A stretch of DNA of 64,000 nt, taken from Gp6-AA40 sp035647075. GTDB taxonomy: Bacteria; Acidobacteriota; Vicinamibacteria; Vicinamibacterales; UBA2999. The notes under the pieces are model-generated. The model saw nothing but the letters and a program-made list of their open reading frames with translations, did no database searches and was not told where the DNA came from. Positions within the stretch are counted from its first letter, which is position 1, and every line of letters begins with the position of its first letter. Below are positions 53,142 to 61,676 of the stretch, piece by piece. The stretch is taken from contig DASROF010000173.1 in assembly GCA_035647075.1 (NCBI GenBank), positions 1 to 64,000 on the forward strand, given 5' to 3'. The position numbers were made by a program, and so were the translations under genes.

Positions 53142-54867
53142 CCGGGCCATCGCTCAGGTACTCGGTGAGATCGCCGATCTGCTGGAAATCAAGAACGAGA
53201 ACGGCTTCAAGATCCGGGCATATCGATCAGCGAGTGAGACAATCGCCGCCTACCCGGACGCGATTGCCCGCCTCGACGACAAACAGCTTCGCGACATTCC
53301 TGGTATCGGCAAGGATCTCGCCGCCCGCGTCCGCGAGCTCGCGGAGACAGGCACATCCGCCTACCATCGAGAGCTCCTCGAGCAGTTCCCGCAGACAATC
53401 CTCGACCTTCTCCGACTGCAGGGTGTCGGGCCGAAGACAGTTGCCCTTCTCTACTCGGCGCTGAACATCAGCTCGGTTGACGCTCTGGCAGCTGCAGCCC
53501 GTGACGGCAGACTCCGGTCGCTGAAAGGCATGGGCCCGAAAAAGGAAGCACTGATCCTGAAAGCGATCGAGGAACGTGAGAAGGATGCCGGCCGTCATCG
53601 GCTCGCTGACACAGCCACGGTATCCGCAGCGCTCGTCGAGTATCTGCACGAGCGAGCGCCCACGGTTGAATTCATTCCTGTTGGCAGCGTCCGCCGTGGA
53701 TGCGATACCTGCGGCGATATCGACATTCTCGCCGTCGGTGGCGACCCGACCGTGATGGACCTGCTCCTGCAGCATCCGGGCGTCGAGCGCGTCCTCGGCC
53801 ACGGTGAGACGAAATCCAGTATTCGGCTGCAAGGCGGTTATCAGGCCGACCTGCGTCTCGTGCCGGTCGAGAGCCGCGGCGCCGCCATGCAGTACTTCAC
53901 CGGCTCCAAGGCTCATAACATCGTCATTCGCGACCGCGCGGTTCAACGTGGTCTCAAGCTCAACGAGTACGGACTCTTCGACCTGGATGGCGACCGCCTC
54001 ATCGCAGGCGAGTCGGAAGAAGGGGTTTACGAAGCGCTCGATCTCGCCTGGATCGAGCCGGAACTGCGCGAAAATCACGGCGAAATCGAAGCGGCCCGTC
54101 AGCGTCGCCTTCCCCGCCTGGTGACGCTCGCCGACCTGCGCGGCGACCTCCACATGCACACGACCGCGACCGATGGCCGCGACGATCTCGAGACCATGGC
54201 CGCGGCGGCGCAGACACGAGGCCACGAGTACATTGCGATCACCGATCACAGCAAGGCGATGGCGATGTCGAACGGACTGGATGAGCGTCGTGTGCTGGAG
54301 CATGCGGCCCGTGTCCGTGCGCTGAACGGCCGTTACGAGGGGCTCACCTTGCTTGCGGGTGTGGAATGCGACATCCTCGCCGACGGTACCCTTGACCTCG
54401 CGCACGACTGCCTGGCCCAGTTGGACTGGGTGGTCGCATCCGTGCATTCTCATTTCGGTCAGGAAGAAACGCAGATGACCGATCGGCTGATGCGCGCGAT
54501 TGAGTGTCCCTGGGTGGATGTACTCGGCCATCCAACCGGCCGCCTCCTGCTGAAACGCGAGCCTGCACGCGTCAACATGGACGTCCTCACGACCGCGGCT
54601 GCCGGTCTGGGCGTCGCGCTCGAGATCAACGCGCAGGACGCGCGACTCGACCTCTGCGACTCGCACGCACGGCTGGCGCGAGAGCGCGGTGTGCGGCTTG
54701 TGATCTCGACCGACGCGCACTCGGTGAACGCCTTGAACAACCTCCAATGGGGCGTCACTGTCGCACGCCGGGCGTGGGCCTCACCGGACGATGTGCTCAA
54801 CACGCGCAGCCTGCCCTCCCTGCGTGACGCACTGCGGAGAACTCGGCACGCCGGTGGGAGCGCGTAA
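53134..54867 (+). CDS. polX: DNA polymerase/3'-5' exonuclease PolX
   Basis: Repair polymerase that fills short gaps. GTG 53134 overlaps the GHMP gene stop; 577 aa, full length. Order: helix-hairpin-helix region 1-150 (EIADLLEIKNENGFKIRAYR; IPGIGKDLAARVREL; LQGVGPKTVALLY), palm with GSVRRGCDTCGDIDILA (Asp195, Asp197) and ADLRLVPVES (Asp239), thumb with YFTGSKAHN and LKLNEYGLF, and a C-terminal PHP domain (RGDLHMHTTATDG with His340 and His342; ITDHSK; GVECDI; VHSHF; GHPTGR; DAHS). All catalytic residues are in place. Confidence 0.95.
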   Translation: MDNRAIAQVLGEIADLLEIKNENGFKIRAYRSASETIAAYPDAIARLDDKQLRDIPGIGKDLAARVRELAETGTSAYHRELLEQFPQTILDLLRLQGVGPKTVALLYSALNISSVDALAAAARDGRLRSLKGMGPKKEALILKAIEEREKDAGRHRLADTATVSAALVEYLHERAPTVEFIPVGSVRRGCDTCGDIDILAVGGDPTVMDLLLQHPGVERVLGHGETKSSIRLQGGYQADLRLVPVESRGAAMQYFTGSKAHNIVIRDRAVQRGLKLNEYGLFDLDGDRLIAGESEEGVYEALDLAWIEPELRENHGEIEAARQRRLPRLVTLADLRGDLHMHTTATDGRDDLETMAAAAQTRGHEYIAITDHSKAMAMSNGLDERRVLEHAARVRALNGRYEGLTLLAGVECDILADGTLDLAHDCLAQLDWVVASVHSHFGQEETQMTDRLMRAIECPWVDVLGHPTGRLLLKREPARVNMDVLTTAAAGLGVALEINAQDARLDLCDSHARLARERGVRLVISTDAHSVNALNNLQWGVTVARRAWASPDDVLNTRSLPSLRDALRRTRHAGGSA

Positions 54868-54871
54868 CACC

Positions 54872-55159
54872 GTGGCTGACGCCGACAAACCATCCGGCTT
54901 CGTCTCTCTGAAGTCCGTCACCGCCGGCAGACCGGATCCCGCCACGGCGCTGGCAGAGATCCGCCAGATCTACTTCAAGACGACGAAGCGCACGATCGAC
55001 AACGACCTCGCCCATGCCATCGCGCTCGTGAAATCGCTTCCGGACGAGGCGACGCGCTCAAAGGCGCACGTTTACATGGAAGGGCTGGCCGAGATGGCAC
55101 GTGAATGGGGGAAGACCAGTGGAAGTGATAAAGGCGCGAGGCGGCGGCCGAAGCGCTGA
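54872..55159 (+). CDS. small uncharacterised protein downstream of polX
   Basis: 95 aa from GTG 54872, 4 bases after polX. The sequence is soluble and helical, with a basic tail ending KGARRRPKR. Middle part: ALAEIRQIYFKTTKRTIDNDLAHAIALVKSL. No family recognised. Co-transcription with polX is likely. It ends directly against the convergent helical-repeat gene. Confidence 0.6.
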   Translation: MADADKPSGFVSLKSVTAGRPDPATALAEIRQIYFKTTKRTIDNDLAHAIALVKSLPDEATRSKAHVYMEGLAEMAREWGKTSGSDKGARRRPKR

Positions 55160-55924
55160 CTATTTGTTCAGCACGATCTTCTGTCGCGCGGTGACCCGGA
55201 GCACCTCCGGCACGTTCCGATCGGTCGAGATCGCCCGCAGATCCTTATCCGTCAGCCTGGCTAGCAGGTTCATCGAGATCGCCACCGGCGTCTTCGGATT
55301 GCGCGCCAGTGCGACGACGATGCCGTAACGCTTCATCCAGGCCCGCGTAGTGGCAATCATGCGGAGAATCTCCTCCGCGATGCTTCCCATCTTGGCGATG
55401 CTCTCGATCTCGGGCTCCGTCATCTTCGGGCTGCTCAACACCGCCACCGACACGAGCTTGTTCGGATCGCGAATCAGGATCGCGCGCTCCTCGCGCGACC
55501 CTTTCATGGCCAGACCGACTCTCTGCGCCACGGTCAACCCCGCGATGCGCTGGAGGGTCGACTTCTGGTCCTCGTTCTCCTGTGTCTGCGGCTCTGGTGC
55601 CGTGTCAACCAGCGGCGCGTCGCCATCCGGCGCGGCCGTCGCAGCGCGCGATACGCCGCGGGCCTCGAAAAACGCCGCTACGTCCGCGGGAACATCACTG
55701 CGCGCCAGGAACGCAGAGAGCGTCTCCGCCGGAATCGACTGCAGCGTTGCCTCTGCCGCCGCCGCTACGCCAGGATCAGCGTCCTTGACGAGCAATATCA
55801 GAAGTTCCATCTGCTCGTGCGCGCGTGGCGCGAGTACGCCCTGAGCCGCCAGGAGGCGCAGATCGACCGGCGCCTCGCCCCGGCGGAACACGTCGAGCAA
55901 CGGCGTCTTGAACGCATTCTCCAT
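55160..55924 (-). CDS. helical-repeat (HEAT-like) protein of unknown function
   Basis: 254 aa, cytoplasmic, all-alpha. Two halves are joined by an Ala/Asp/Glu/Gln-rich linker (about 95-125). The C-terminal half repeats short helices (TVAQRVGLAMKGSREERAILIRDPNKLVSVAVLSS-type; LARNPKTPVAISMNLLARLTDKDLRAISTDRNVPEVLR), which suggests HEAT-like repeats with one repeat per about 35 residues. It starts 3 bases after the RodZ-like gene. Function unknown. Confidence 0.65.
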   Translation of the reverse strand: MENAFKTPLLDVFRRGEAPVDLRLLAAQGVLAPRAHEQMELLILLVKDADPGVAAAAEATLQSIPAETLSAFLARSDVPADVAAFFEARGVSRAATAAPDGDAPLVDTAPEPQTQENEDQKSTLQRIAGLTVAQRVGLAMKGSREERAILIRDPNKLVSVAVLSSPKMTEPEIESIAKMGSIAEEILRMIATTRAWMKRYGIVVALARNPKTPVAISMNLLARLTDKDLRAISTDRNVPEVLRVTARQKIVLNK

Positions 55925-55927
55925 CAG

Positions 55928-56329
55928 CTACCAACCTGCCAGGCGCACCAGCATCGACAACCCGATAATGAGCGCAATGGGAACCAGAATAGCGGCGGCC
56001 ATCATTAATCGGCGCGCGACCATCGACGGCGGATCGGTATTGACCTCTTCCGCCCGGACGTGCTGGCTTCCGTCGGTAAGGGAGGCCTCCGGAAACCGGG
56101 TGATGAATTCCTGAACCGTGGCCTCGGGGTCGAGGCCGATCTGTTCGGCGTAGGCGCGCACCAGACCGCGTGAATAAATGCCGCCCGGGAGACGTGAAAT
56201 ATCGTTGCGCTCGAGCGCTTCGAGCGCACGCATGGAAAGTTTCGTCGTGTCGGCGATCTCGCGGAGGGTGATGCCACGTTGCTCACGTAGCCGCTTTATC
56301 CGCTCGCCAAAGTCGCGCTGAGCCTCCAG
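55928..56329 (-). CDS. RodZ-like HTH plus membrane-anchor protein, start codon unclear
   Basis: The N-terminal HTH of the RodZ/HTH_25 type is encoded from about 56329 (FGERIKRLREQRGITLREIA; TKLSMRALEALE; LPGGIYSRGLVRAYAEQIG) and ends with one membrane segment (MMAAAILVPIALIIGLSMLV). No ATG, GTG or TTG is in frame before the internal ATG at 56233, which would delete half the HTH. Either CTG 56329 is the start or a one-base indel separates it from the ATG at 56339. It lacks the long periplasmic domain of E. coli RodZ. It may bind MreB or act as a membrane-bound regulator. Confidence 0.7.
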   Translation of the reverse strand: MEAQRDFGERIKRLREQRGITLREIADTTKLSMRALEALERNDISRLPGGIYSRGLVRAYAEQIGLDPEATVQEFITRFPEASLTDGSQHVRAEEVNTDPPSMVARRLMMAAAILVPIALIIGLSMLVRLAGW

Positions 56330-56340
56330 AGATCGCCATG

Positions 56341-56988
56341 TTAGGACCCGGTGTCAGGTGTGTCAAACGCGCGGGTGACATGTTGCACGTTGGTGGCGAT
56401 CCCATTCGGCGCGTTTTCCGCGAACAGCCCGATTGCTGAGATGCCGGCGGCACCAGTCTGTGCCACCCGTGACGCGTTCTCCGCCGTCACGCCGCCAACG
56501 GCAAGGACCGGAACGGTCGTGGCGCGCACGACGTCAGCCAGGCTGGTCACGCCGGCGGGCTGACGTCCAGGCTTCGATGTGGTCGCAAACACTGTTCCGA
56601 ACACCAGATAGTCGACCGCCCCTTCCGCCGCCGCGCGTTTCGCATCCTCCACGCTCTGCACCGAGCGGCCGATCAGGAATCCGGGCGCCACGGCCGACCG
56701 CGTACGCGTCGCCGGGAACGAGTCGCTTCTCAAGTGAACCCCATGCGCGCCCGCCGCGAGCGCAACGTCGAGACGGTCATTGACGAGGATGCGTGCGCGG
56801 GTGCCGCGAGCGGCGTCGATACACAGTCGCGTCACCGCGAGCAGATCCCGATCGTCGAGCCGGCGTTCGCGAATCTGTATCAGGTGAACTCCCGCCTCAG
56901 CGGCCGCCCGGACGCCGGCAACCAGATCAGCGACGGTGCGTCGGGCCCCCAGCCGGCCATCGGTGATCATGCAGATCACCGGCCGCAT
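56341..56988 (-). CDS. thiE: thiamine-phosphate synthase (ThiE/TenI family), intact paralogue
   Basis: 215 aa TIM barrel. LIQIRERRLDDRDLL, ILVNDRLDVALAAGAHGVHLRSDSFP, GRSVQSVEDAKRAA, VFGTVFATTSKPGRQPAG and VLAVGGVTAENA follow the ThiE pattern. The pyrophosphate-site SK is kept. Divergent from the broken copy at 18302 (for example HLRS versus HVGQ), so not a recent duplicate. TenI-like tautomerase function cannot be excluded. Located between a two-TM protein and the RodZ-like gene. Confidence 0.85.
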   Translation of the reverse strand: MRPVICMITDGRLGARRTVADLVAGVRAAAEAGVHLIQIRERRLDDRDLLAVTRLCIDAARGTRARILVNDRLDVALAAGAHGVHLRSDSFPATRTRSAVAPGFLIGRSVQSVEDAKRAAAEGAVDYLVFGTVFATTSKPGRQPAGVTSLADVVRATTVPVLAVGGVTAENASRVAQTGAAGISAIGLFAENAPNGIATNVQHVTRAFDTPDTGS

Positions 56989-56995
56989 CGGCTCT

Positions 56996-57268
56996 CTACT
57001 CCTCGACGGCAGAGGAATCGCGGAGAGGCAACATCGAGCCCTGAAGGCGCCGGCCGCCGAGCAGCGACCGCACCTCCGCTATCGCCGCGGCCAGGTTGAT
57101 CAGGCCGAGTCCGGACACCGCACCGCGGAAGAAGTAATTCGTGATCACGACGTGCAGGAGAGGCACGACGTCCGCGAAATAGTTGCGTTCCCAATACGTT
57201 GACCACGGCACCACCGCCAGCACGAGACCAACCTCGAGGAAGAAGACGATCGTCAGCAGCCGGATCAT
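56996..57268 (-). CDS. small two-TM membrane protein
   Basis: 90 aa. Two hydrophobic segments (LLTIVFFLEVGLVLAVVPW and YFFRGAVSGLGLINLAAAIAE) are joined by WSTYWERNYFADVVPLL. The short charged C-terminus is cytoplasmic or periplasmic. Family not recognised. ATGA overlap with the large TPR gene suggests a shared function or at least coupled translation. Confidence 0.65.
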   Translation of the reverse strand: MIRLLTIVFFLEVGLVLAVVPWSTYWERNYFADVVPLLHVVITNYFFRGAVSGLGLINLAAAIAEVRSLLGGRRLQGSMLPLRDSSAVEE

Positions 57269-59241
57269 CTTCGTGACTCATCCTCCACCCGCGCGAGCAC
57301 TGTCAGCCGCGAGCCGACGTCACGGAATCCAGGCTCCTCCGACTCGAGTTCCATGAACACGGCCAGTGCCCGTGCGCTCTCACCGACACGCTGCAGCGCC
57401 ACGCCCAGCTCGTAGAGCACCGCCAGGTTGGCGTCGCGCGACGGTGCCGCTACGTCCGCGGCCCGTTCCAGCCACTCGACGGCGGCATGGGCATGCCCTC
57501 GCGTCAGGTACTCGCGACCCAGCCGCGAGGCCGCCTGAAACCGGAATGCCGGCACCCGCGCCGCCTCTTCGAGATCCGCCATCCCCTCAAAAGCCTGGCC
57601 CTTCTCCAAACGCTGCTGACCGCGCTCGAACAACACCGCCGCATCCGAGACGCTGAGCGCTCCCCCTGGCGCGGCGGCTGATGAGGGCGCCCGCGCAGAC
57701 GACCCGATGGCGCTGATGGCCTCGCTCAGGTCGATCTCCCTCGGGCCATCCTCGGCCAACCGGGACGCTGGCGTCGGCTCCGTCGGCAGCTCCAACTCAT
57801 CTTCCGCGTCACCATCTGACGGAATTCCAGGAATCACTTCGAAGCCGGCGACGTTCTCATCCACGGGCATCGATACGATCTCGTTCACGTCCATCGACAC
57901 GCCCATGTCCATGTTCATGTCCATGTCCATCGACAAGTCGGACTCCAAGTGCAGCGACACGTCCGGATCCATGGGCCGCGGCGTGCTCACGTCCACAGCA
58001 ACATGTTCAGCGATCGCCGTCGGCTGCACCGTGAACCGTTGCTGAACCAGTCGCACGCCTGCATCAGGATCATCGGAGCCGGCCAATTCGAGAGCCCGGC
58101 GCAGCCGGTCGGCGTGGACGGTTGAGTCCGGGGCCCCCGCCAGCAGCGCTTCGGCGACGCTCTGCGCTTCGGCCGCCAGTCCAGCCTCGAGATACGCGTC
58201 GGCCAGCTGCTCGCGCGCCTCGAGAACGATGTCGTCCTGACCGGCGTCCGCTGCGATCTGTACGAGCTTGAGCAATGCAGCCAGGTGACGCCCGTGGACG
58301 AGAAACGACTGCAGCACATCGATCGCACGATCCCACTCGCCGCGAAGCACCGCATCGTCGACAACGATTCCGGTATAGCTGAACGCACGATCGGGCTCTC
58401 CGGCACGGCCGGCCTCTCCGGCAAGGCGCAGCACATCCATGGCGCGATCTGGAGCGACGGCAATAAACCGGGTCAACGTGGAACGCGCCGCCGCATCGTC
58501 CTTTCGCGCTGATTCGATCGATGCGAGCGACAGCAGCAGGTCCGGATCCGTACCGGCGGTCTCCGCATCCAGCAGACGGCCCGCATCCTCGATCTGGCCG
58601 GCGGCAAAATACTGGCGCGCGAGCTGCCCCCGCAGCGCGACATCCTGCGGTTCGAGGGCCACTACCTGCGACAGTGCGTCGAGCGCCGCCGCGGATCGAC
58701 CGGCCTTCTGCAATTGCTCCGCGGCAGTCCGGAACAACGTCACCGCACGCGCAGTCTCGCCGAGCACCTTCGAGGCCCGTGCTCCGGTCAGCAATGTCTC
58801 GGCATCCGCCTCCGGCAGCTCGGCCAGCCGGACCAGACACTCGGCTGCTCCTCCATCGTCACCGTGCTCACTGCGCAGTTCCCAGAGCCGGCGCAGGTAG
58901 GCACGCGCGTCCGCCAACAGCTCCTGAGCGGCGGCGATCTCCGCCAGTCGCAGCAGCGTGTGCTCGTGATCCGGCCGCGTCTTCAGCGCCTTCTTGTAGA
59001 GTGCTGCGGCTTTCGGGAAGAATCCTTCGGCGAAGAGATGGTCGGCGATCTGGACAAACTGGACGACGGCCTGATCCGCATCGCCCGCCCGCAGGTAGAG
59101 ATCACCGAGCGCGTTAACAGCGTTCCAGTCGCGCGGCTGCTCTTCGACAAGCCGGACGTACTCCGCGATCGCGAGATCGAGCCGGCCCTGACCCTTCAGG
59201 CGCTCCGCCTGGCGGAGCGTCGCCTCGCGATCAAGTGGCAC
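57265..59241 (-). CDS. large TPR protein with Met/Asp-rich spacer
   Basis: 658 aa, no signal peptide. Residues about 1-390 contain TPR-like helical pairs (AIAEYVRLVEEQPRDWNAVNALGDLYLRAGD; AAALYKKALKTRPDHEHTLLRLAEIA). A Met/Asp-rich spacer (about 434-460, alternating M and D) and an acidic region to about 520 follow. A second TPR block (about 540-650; VLFERGQQRLEKGQAFEGM; AVEWLERAADVA) closes it. It probably acts as a scaffold. It lies 41 bases after rnhB in the ffh operon run. Confidence 0.8.
   Translation of the reverse strand: MPLDREATLRQAERLKGQGRLDLAIAEYVRLVEEQPRDWNAVNALGDLYLRAGDADQAVVQFVQIADHLFAEGFFPKAAALYKKALKTRPDHEHTLLRLAEIAAAQELLADARAYLRRLWELRSEHGDDGGAAECLVRLAELPEADAETLLTGARASKVLGETARAVTLFRTAAEQLQKAGRSAAALDALSQVVALEPQDVALRGQLARQYFAAGQIEDAGRLLDAETAGTDPDLLLSLASIESARKDDAAARSTLTRFIAVAPDRAMDVLRLAGEAGRAGEPDRAFSYTGIVVDDAVLRGEWDRAIDVLQSFLVHGRHLAALLKLVQIAADAGQDDIVLEAREQLADAYLEAGLAAEAQSVAEALLAGAPDSTVHADRLRRALELAGSDDPDAGVRLVQQRFTVQPTAIAEHVAVDVSTPRPMDPDVSLHLESDLSMDMDMNMDMGVSMDVNEIVSMPVDENVAGFEVIPGIPSDGDAEDELELPTEPTPASRLAEDGPREIDLSEAISAIGSSARAPSSAAAPGGALSVSDAAVLFERGQQRLEKGQAFEGMADLEEAARVPAFRFQAASRLGREYLTRGHAHAAVEWLERAADVAAPSRDANLAVLYELGVALQRVGESARALAVFMELESEEPGFRDVGSRLTVLARVEDESRR
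57867..57943. repeat. TCCATG-type hexamer repeat inside the TPR gene
   Basis: Hexamer-like CATGTC/CATCGA words are repeated about ten times, giving the alternating Met-Asp stretch of the protein. Copy number may vary between strains through slippage. Confidence 0.6.
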
Positions 59242-59282
59242 GATGTGCGTCCTTCACGACTCGCGCCCCGTCTGTGGTGCCT

Positions 59283-59936
59283 TCAACTATCGTATTCCGC
59301 TGGGAGTGAGGATTCGATCGTATCAAACAGTCCGCTTTGCGGCTTGAACGATCGCCGATGAAACGACGAGTAACCGTAGCGGGCGACTGCGGCGAGGTGC
59401 TCGGCGGTGGCGTAACCCTTGTGATGTGCGTAACCGTATCGCGGATCGCTGGCGTGGTGCACGAGCATCTCCCGGTCCCGCGTCACCTTGGCGACGATCG
59501 ACGCCGCCGCGATTGCGGAGCACTTCCGGTCGCCCTTCGGGACCCCGCGCTGCGCGATCGCCAGGTCCGGAATGCGGAACGCGTCCACGATGATCATGTC
59601 TGGAAGCGGGGCGATGGCCATCACTGCGCGACGCATCGCCTCCAGAGACGCGCGGTGGATGTTCAGCGCGTCGATTTCGGCTGGCTGCACGGCCGCCACC
59701 GACCAGGCGAGCGCTTTCCGGGTAATGACATCGTAGAGACGTTCCCGTTCGAGCGCCGTGATGGTCTTCGAGTCGGCCAGATGAGGAATGTAGCGCGCAG
59801 GGTCGAGGATGACGACACCAGCGACGACCGGGCCGGCGAGACAGCCCCGGCCGACTTCGTCACAGCCGGCAACGCGATAGAACCCCCAGCGCCGCATGGC
59901 GTTCTCGAGGGTCCTCATCGCGCGAACGCGAACCAT
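59283..59936 (-). CDS. rnhB: ribonuclease HII
   Basis: Cuts RNA in RNA-DNA hybrids. 217 aa. Active site VAGCDEVGRGCLAGPV with Asp-Glu, then DSKTI and VDAF (third Asp region), SAIAAASIVAKVTRD and GYAHHKGYAT. A shorter start at Met7 is possible. It follows rplS as in many genomes. Confidence 0.94.
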   Translation of the reverse strand: MVRVRAMRTLENAMRRWGFYRVAGCDEVGRGCLAGPVVAGVVILDPARYIPHLADSKTITALERERLYDVITRKALAWSVAAVQPAEIDALNIHRASLEAMRRAVMAIAPLPDMIIVDAFRIPDLAIAQRGVPKGDRKCSAIAAASIVAKVTRDREMLVHHASDPRYGYAHHKGYATAEHLAAVARYGYSSFHRRSFKPQSGLFDTIESSLPAEYDS

Positions 59937-59955
59937 GCTGAAATCCCGCTGGGAA

Positions 59956-60300
59956 CTAGGTCTTCTTCGTCTCTTTCATCCGCGCGGCCTTCCCTTTCAG
60001 CTCGCGCAGGAAGTACAGCTTCGCGCGTCGGACGCGCGCTGACCGCACGAGGTCGACCTTCGCGATCGTCGGCGAATGCAGCGGGAAGATGCGCTCCACG
60101 CCCTGGCCGAACGACACCTTGCGGACGGTAAACGACGCCCGCGCGCCGCCGCGGTGCATGCCAATCACGATCCCCTCGAAGATCTGGATGCGCTCCTTGT
60201 CGCCCTCGCGCACCTTCACGTGGACACGCACCGTGTCCCCCGACTTCATCTGGGGCCGTTCGGTCAGCTGCGACTTCTCGACCAGGTCAATGGCACTCAT
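59956..60300 (-). CDS. rplS: 50S ribosomal protein L19
   Basis: 114 aa from ATG 60300 (MSAIDLVEKSQLTE), matching family length. Longer upstream frame is not conserved. Motifs: GDTVRVHVKVREGDKERIQIFEGIVI, RKVSFGQGVERIFPLHSP, VRRAKLYFLRELKGKAARM. Typical trmD-rplS order. Confidence 0.96.
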   Translation of the reverse strand: MSAIDLVEKSQLTERPQMKSGDTVRVHVKVREGDKERIQIFEGIVIGMHRGGARASFTVRKVSFGQGVERIFPLHSPTIAKVDLVRSARVRRAKLYFLRELKGKAARMKETKKT

Positions 60301-60332
60301 CTTCGACACTCCACTCGTCACTTGCAACTCTG

Positions 60333-61073
60333 TCACTTGCCACTTTCGCGTTTGATCTCTGCCAGCAGCGCCCGGTCTTCGTCGTCGAGCACCGCATCGT
60401 CCAACAACTCCGGCCGCCGCTCCAGCGTTCGCGCCAACGCCGTCTTCCGTCGCCATCGCCGCACATCGCCGTGATGGCCAGACAGCAGCACGTCCGGCAC
60501 CCTCCGACCGCTGAACTCCGCCGGCCGCGTGTAGTGCGGGTAGTCGAGCACGCCGTCCGAGAACGAATCCTGCTCGACCGACTGCTCATCGCCGACCACG
60601 CCGGGGACGAGCCGGCTGATCGCGTCGATGATGACCAGCGCCGGAAGCTCCCCACCGCTCAACACGTAATCACCGATCGACACTTCGTCGGTGGCGACCA
60701 GTTCCCGGACGCGTTCGTCCATCCCCTCATATCGGCCGCACAGCAGCACGACATGCGACAGATGGCTCATGCGCGCCGCCTCGGCCTGCCGGAACGGCCT
60801 GCCCTGCGGCGTCAACAGTACCACCGCGTCCGGCGGTCCGCGCCGCGTCCGAATCTCGTCAACCGCACGCGCGAGCGGCTCGGGTTTCATGACCATCCCC
60901 GGTCCGCCGCCGTATGGCACGTCGTCCACAGTGCGGTGACGATCGTCGGTGTGATCGCGCAGGTCGTGCACCGCGACGTCGATCAAGCCGCGCGCGATTC
61001 CCCGGCTGACGACCCCTTCCGCCAGACCCGCGGTCACCATGCGCGGGAAGATCGTGACGACGTCGAACTTCAC
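60333..61073 (-). CDS. trmD: tRNA (guanine-N1)-methyltransferase
   Basis: Makes m1G37 in tRNAs to prevent frameshifting. 246 aa from GTG 61073, which overlaps the rimM stop (GTGA). SPOUT knot fold: FDVVTIFPRM, DDVPYGGGPGMVMKPEP, LLCGRYEGMDERV, DEVSIGDYVLSGGELPALVIID and QDSFSDGVLDYPHYTRP. All family landmarks are intact. Confidence 0.96.
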   Translation of the reverse strand: MKFDVVTIFPRMVTAGLAEGVVSRGIARGLIDVAVHDLRDHTDDRHRTVDDVPYGGGPGMVMKPEPLARAVDEIRTRRGPPDAVVLLTPQGRPFRQAEAARMSHLSHVVLLCGRYEGMDERVRELVATDEVSIGDYVLSGGELPALVIIDAISRLVPGVVGDEQSVEQDSFSDGVLDYPHYTRPAEFSGRRVPDVLLSGHHGDVRRWRRKTALARTLERRPELLDDAVLDDEDRALLAEIKRESGK

Positions 61074-61585
61074 GCCTTCTCGTTCAATTCCAGCAGCCCG
61101 TCCGGCGGGTCGATCGTGATGCGCCGGGCGGACACATCGATCTCGACGCAGATGTGCTGCGCGAACGGAATCAGCACCTCTCCGCGCACGCCCTTCACCG
61201 TCAGAAGACTTCCACCGACGCCACCGTCCACGCGACTGACCTCGCCGATTCGCGCGCCAGTCACCGTCTCCACCTCGCAGCCGACCAGCTGGTGCTGGTA
61301 ATACACGCCCTCGCCGAGCGACTGCAGCATCTCTTCGGGTACTCGCAGCTCCAGGCCCGCCAGCCGCTCGACGTCCTCGATGCTCGAGAATCCTTCGAAC
61401 GCAATTACCGGGCGGCCGTTTTGCACGCGCGCCGCGGTGATCGTCAGTGCTTCGTCTCCCCTGTCCGATCGCGTCCACATGGTGGCACCGCCGACGAACC
61501 GGTCCTCGACGAAGTCTGTCTCGGGATTGACGATCACCTGGCCGCGCAAGCCATGCGGTCGCGCGATGCGGCCAACCAGGACCAT
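61070..61585 (-). CDS. rimM: ribosome maturation factor RimM
   Basis: 171 aa from ATG 61585 (MVLVGRIARPHGLRGQV), the family start. A longer in-frame start at 61672 would add 29 residues encoded by the low-complexity repeat and is rejected. RimM N-domain, then PRC-barrel (YYQHQLVGCEVETVTGARIGEV; LIPFAQHICVEIDV). It aids 30S head assembly. Four-base overlap with trmD. Confidence 0.94.
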   Translation of the reverse strand: MVLVGRIARPHGLRGQVIVNPETDFVEDRFVGGATMWTRSDRGDEALTITAARVQNGRPVIAFEGFSSIEDVERLAGLELRVPEEMLQSLGEGVYYQHQLVGCEVETVTGARIGEVSRVDGGVGGSLLTVKGVRGEVLIPFAQHICVEIDVSARRITIDPPDGLLELNEKA

Positions 61586-61672
61586 CGAATCCCACGAACG
61601 GGATCGGGGATCAGGAATCCGGGATCCGGGATCGACTTTCCCGGTCTCCGGTCCCCCATCCCCGGTCCCCAT
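61586..61672. repeat. GGATCCGGGATC-type low-complexity repeat before rimM
   Basis: The gap between khpA and rimM is built from variants of GGGATC/CCGGGA and CCGGTCCCC words. No promoter is evident. It remains open in frame with rimM. Confidence 0.5.
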
Positions 61673-61676
61673 TGCG

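Noticed and set aside
54791..54871. Longer N-terminus of the small protein after polX
   Set aside because: It lies inside polX in another frame. GTG 54872 is placed 4 bases after the polX stop.
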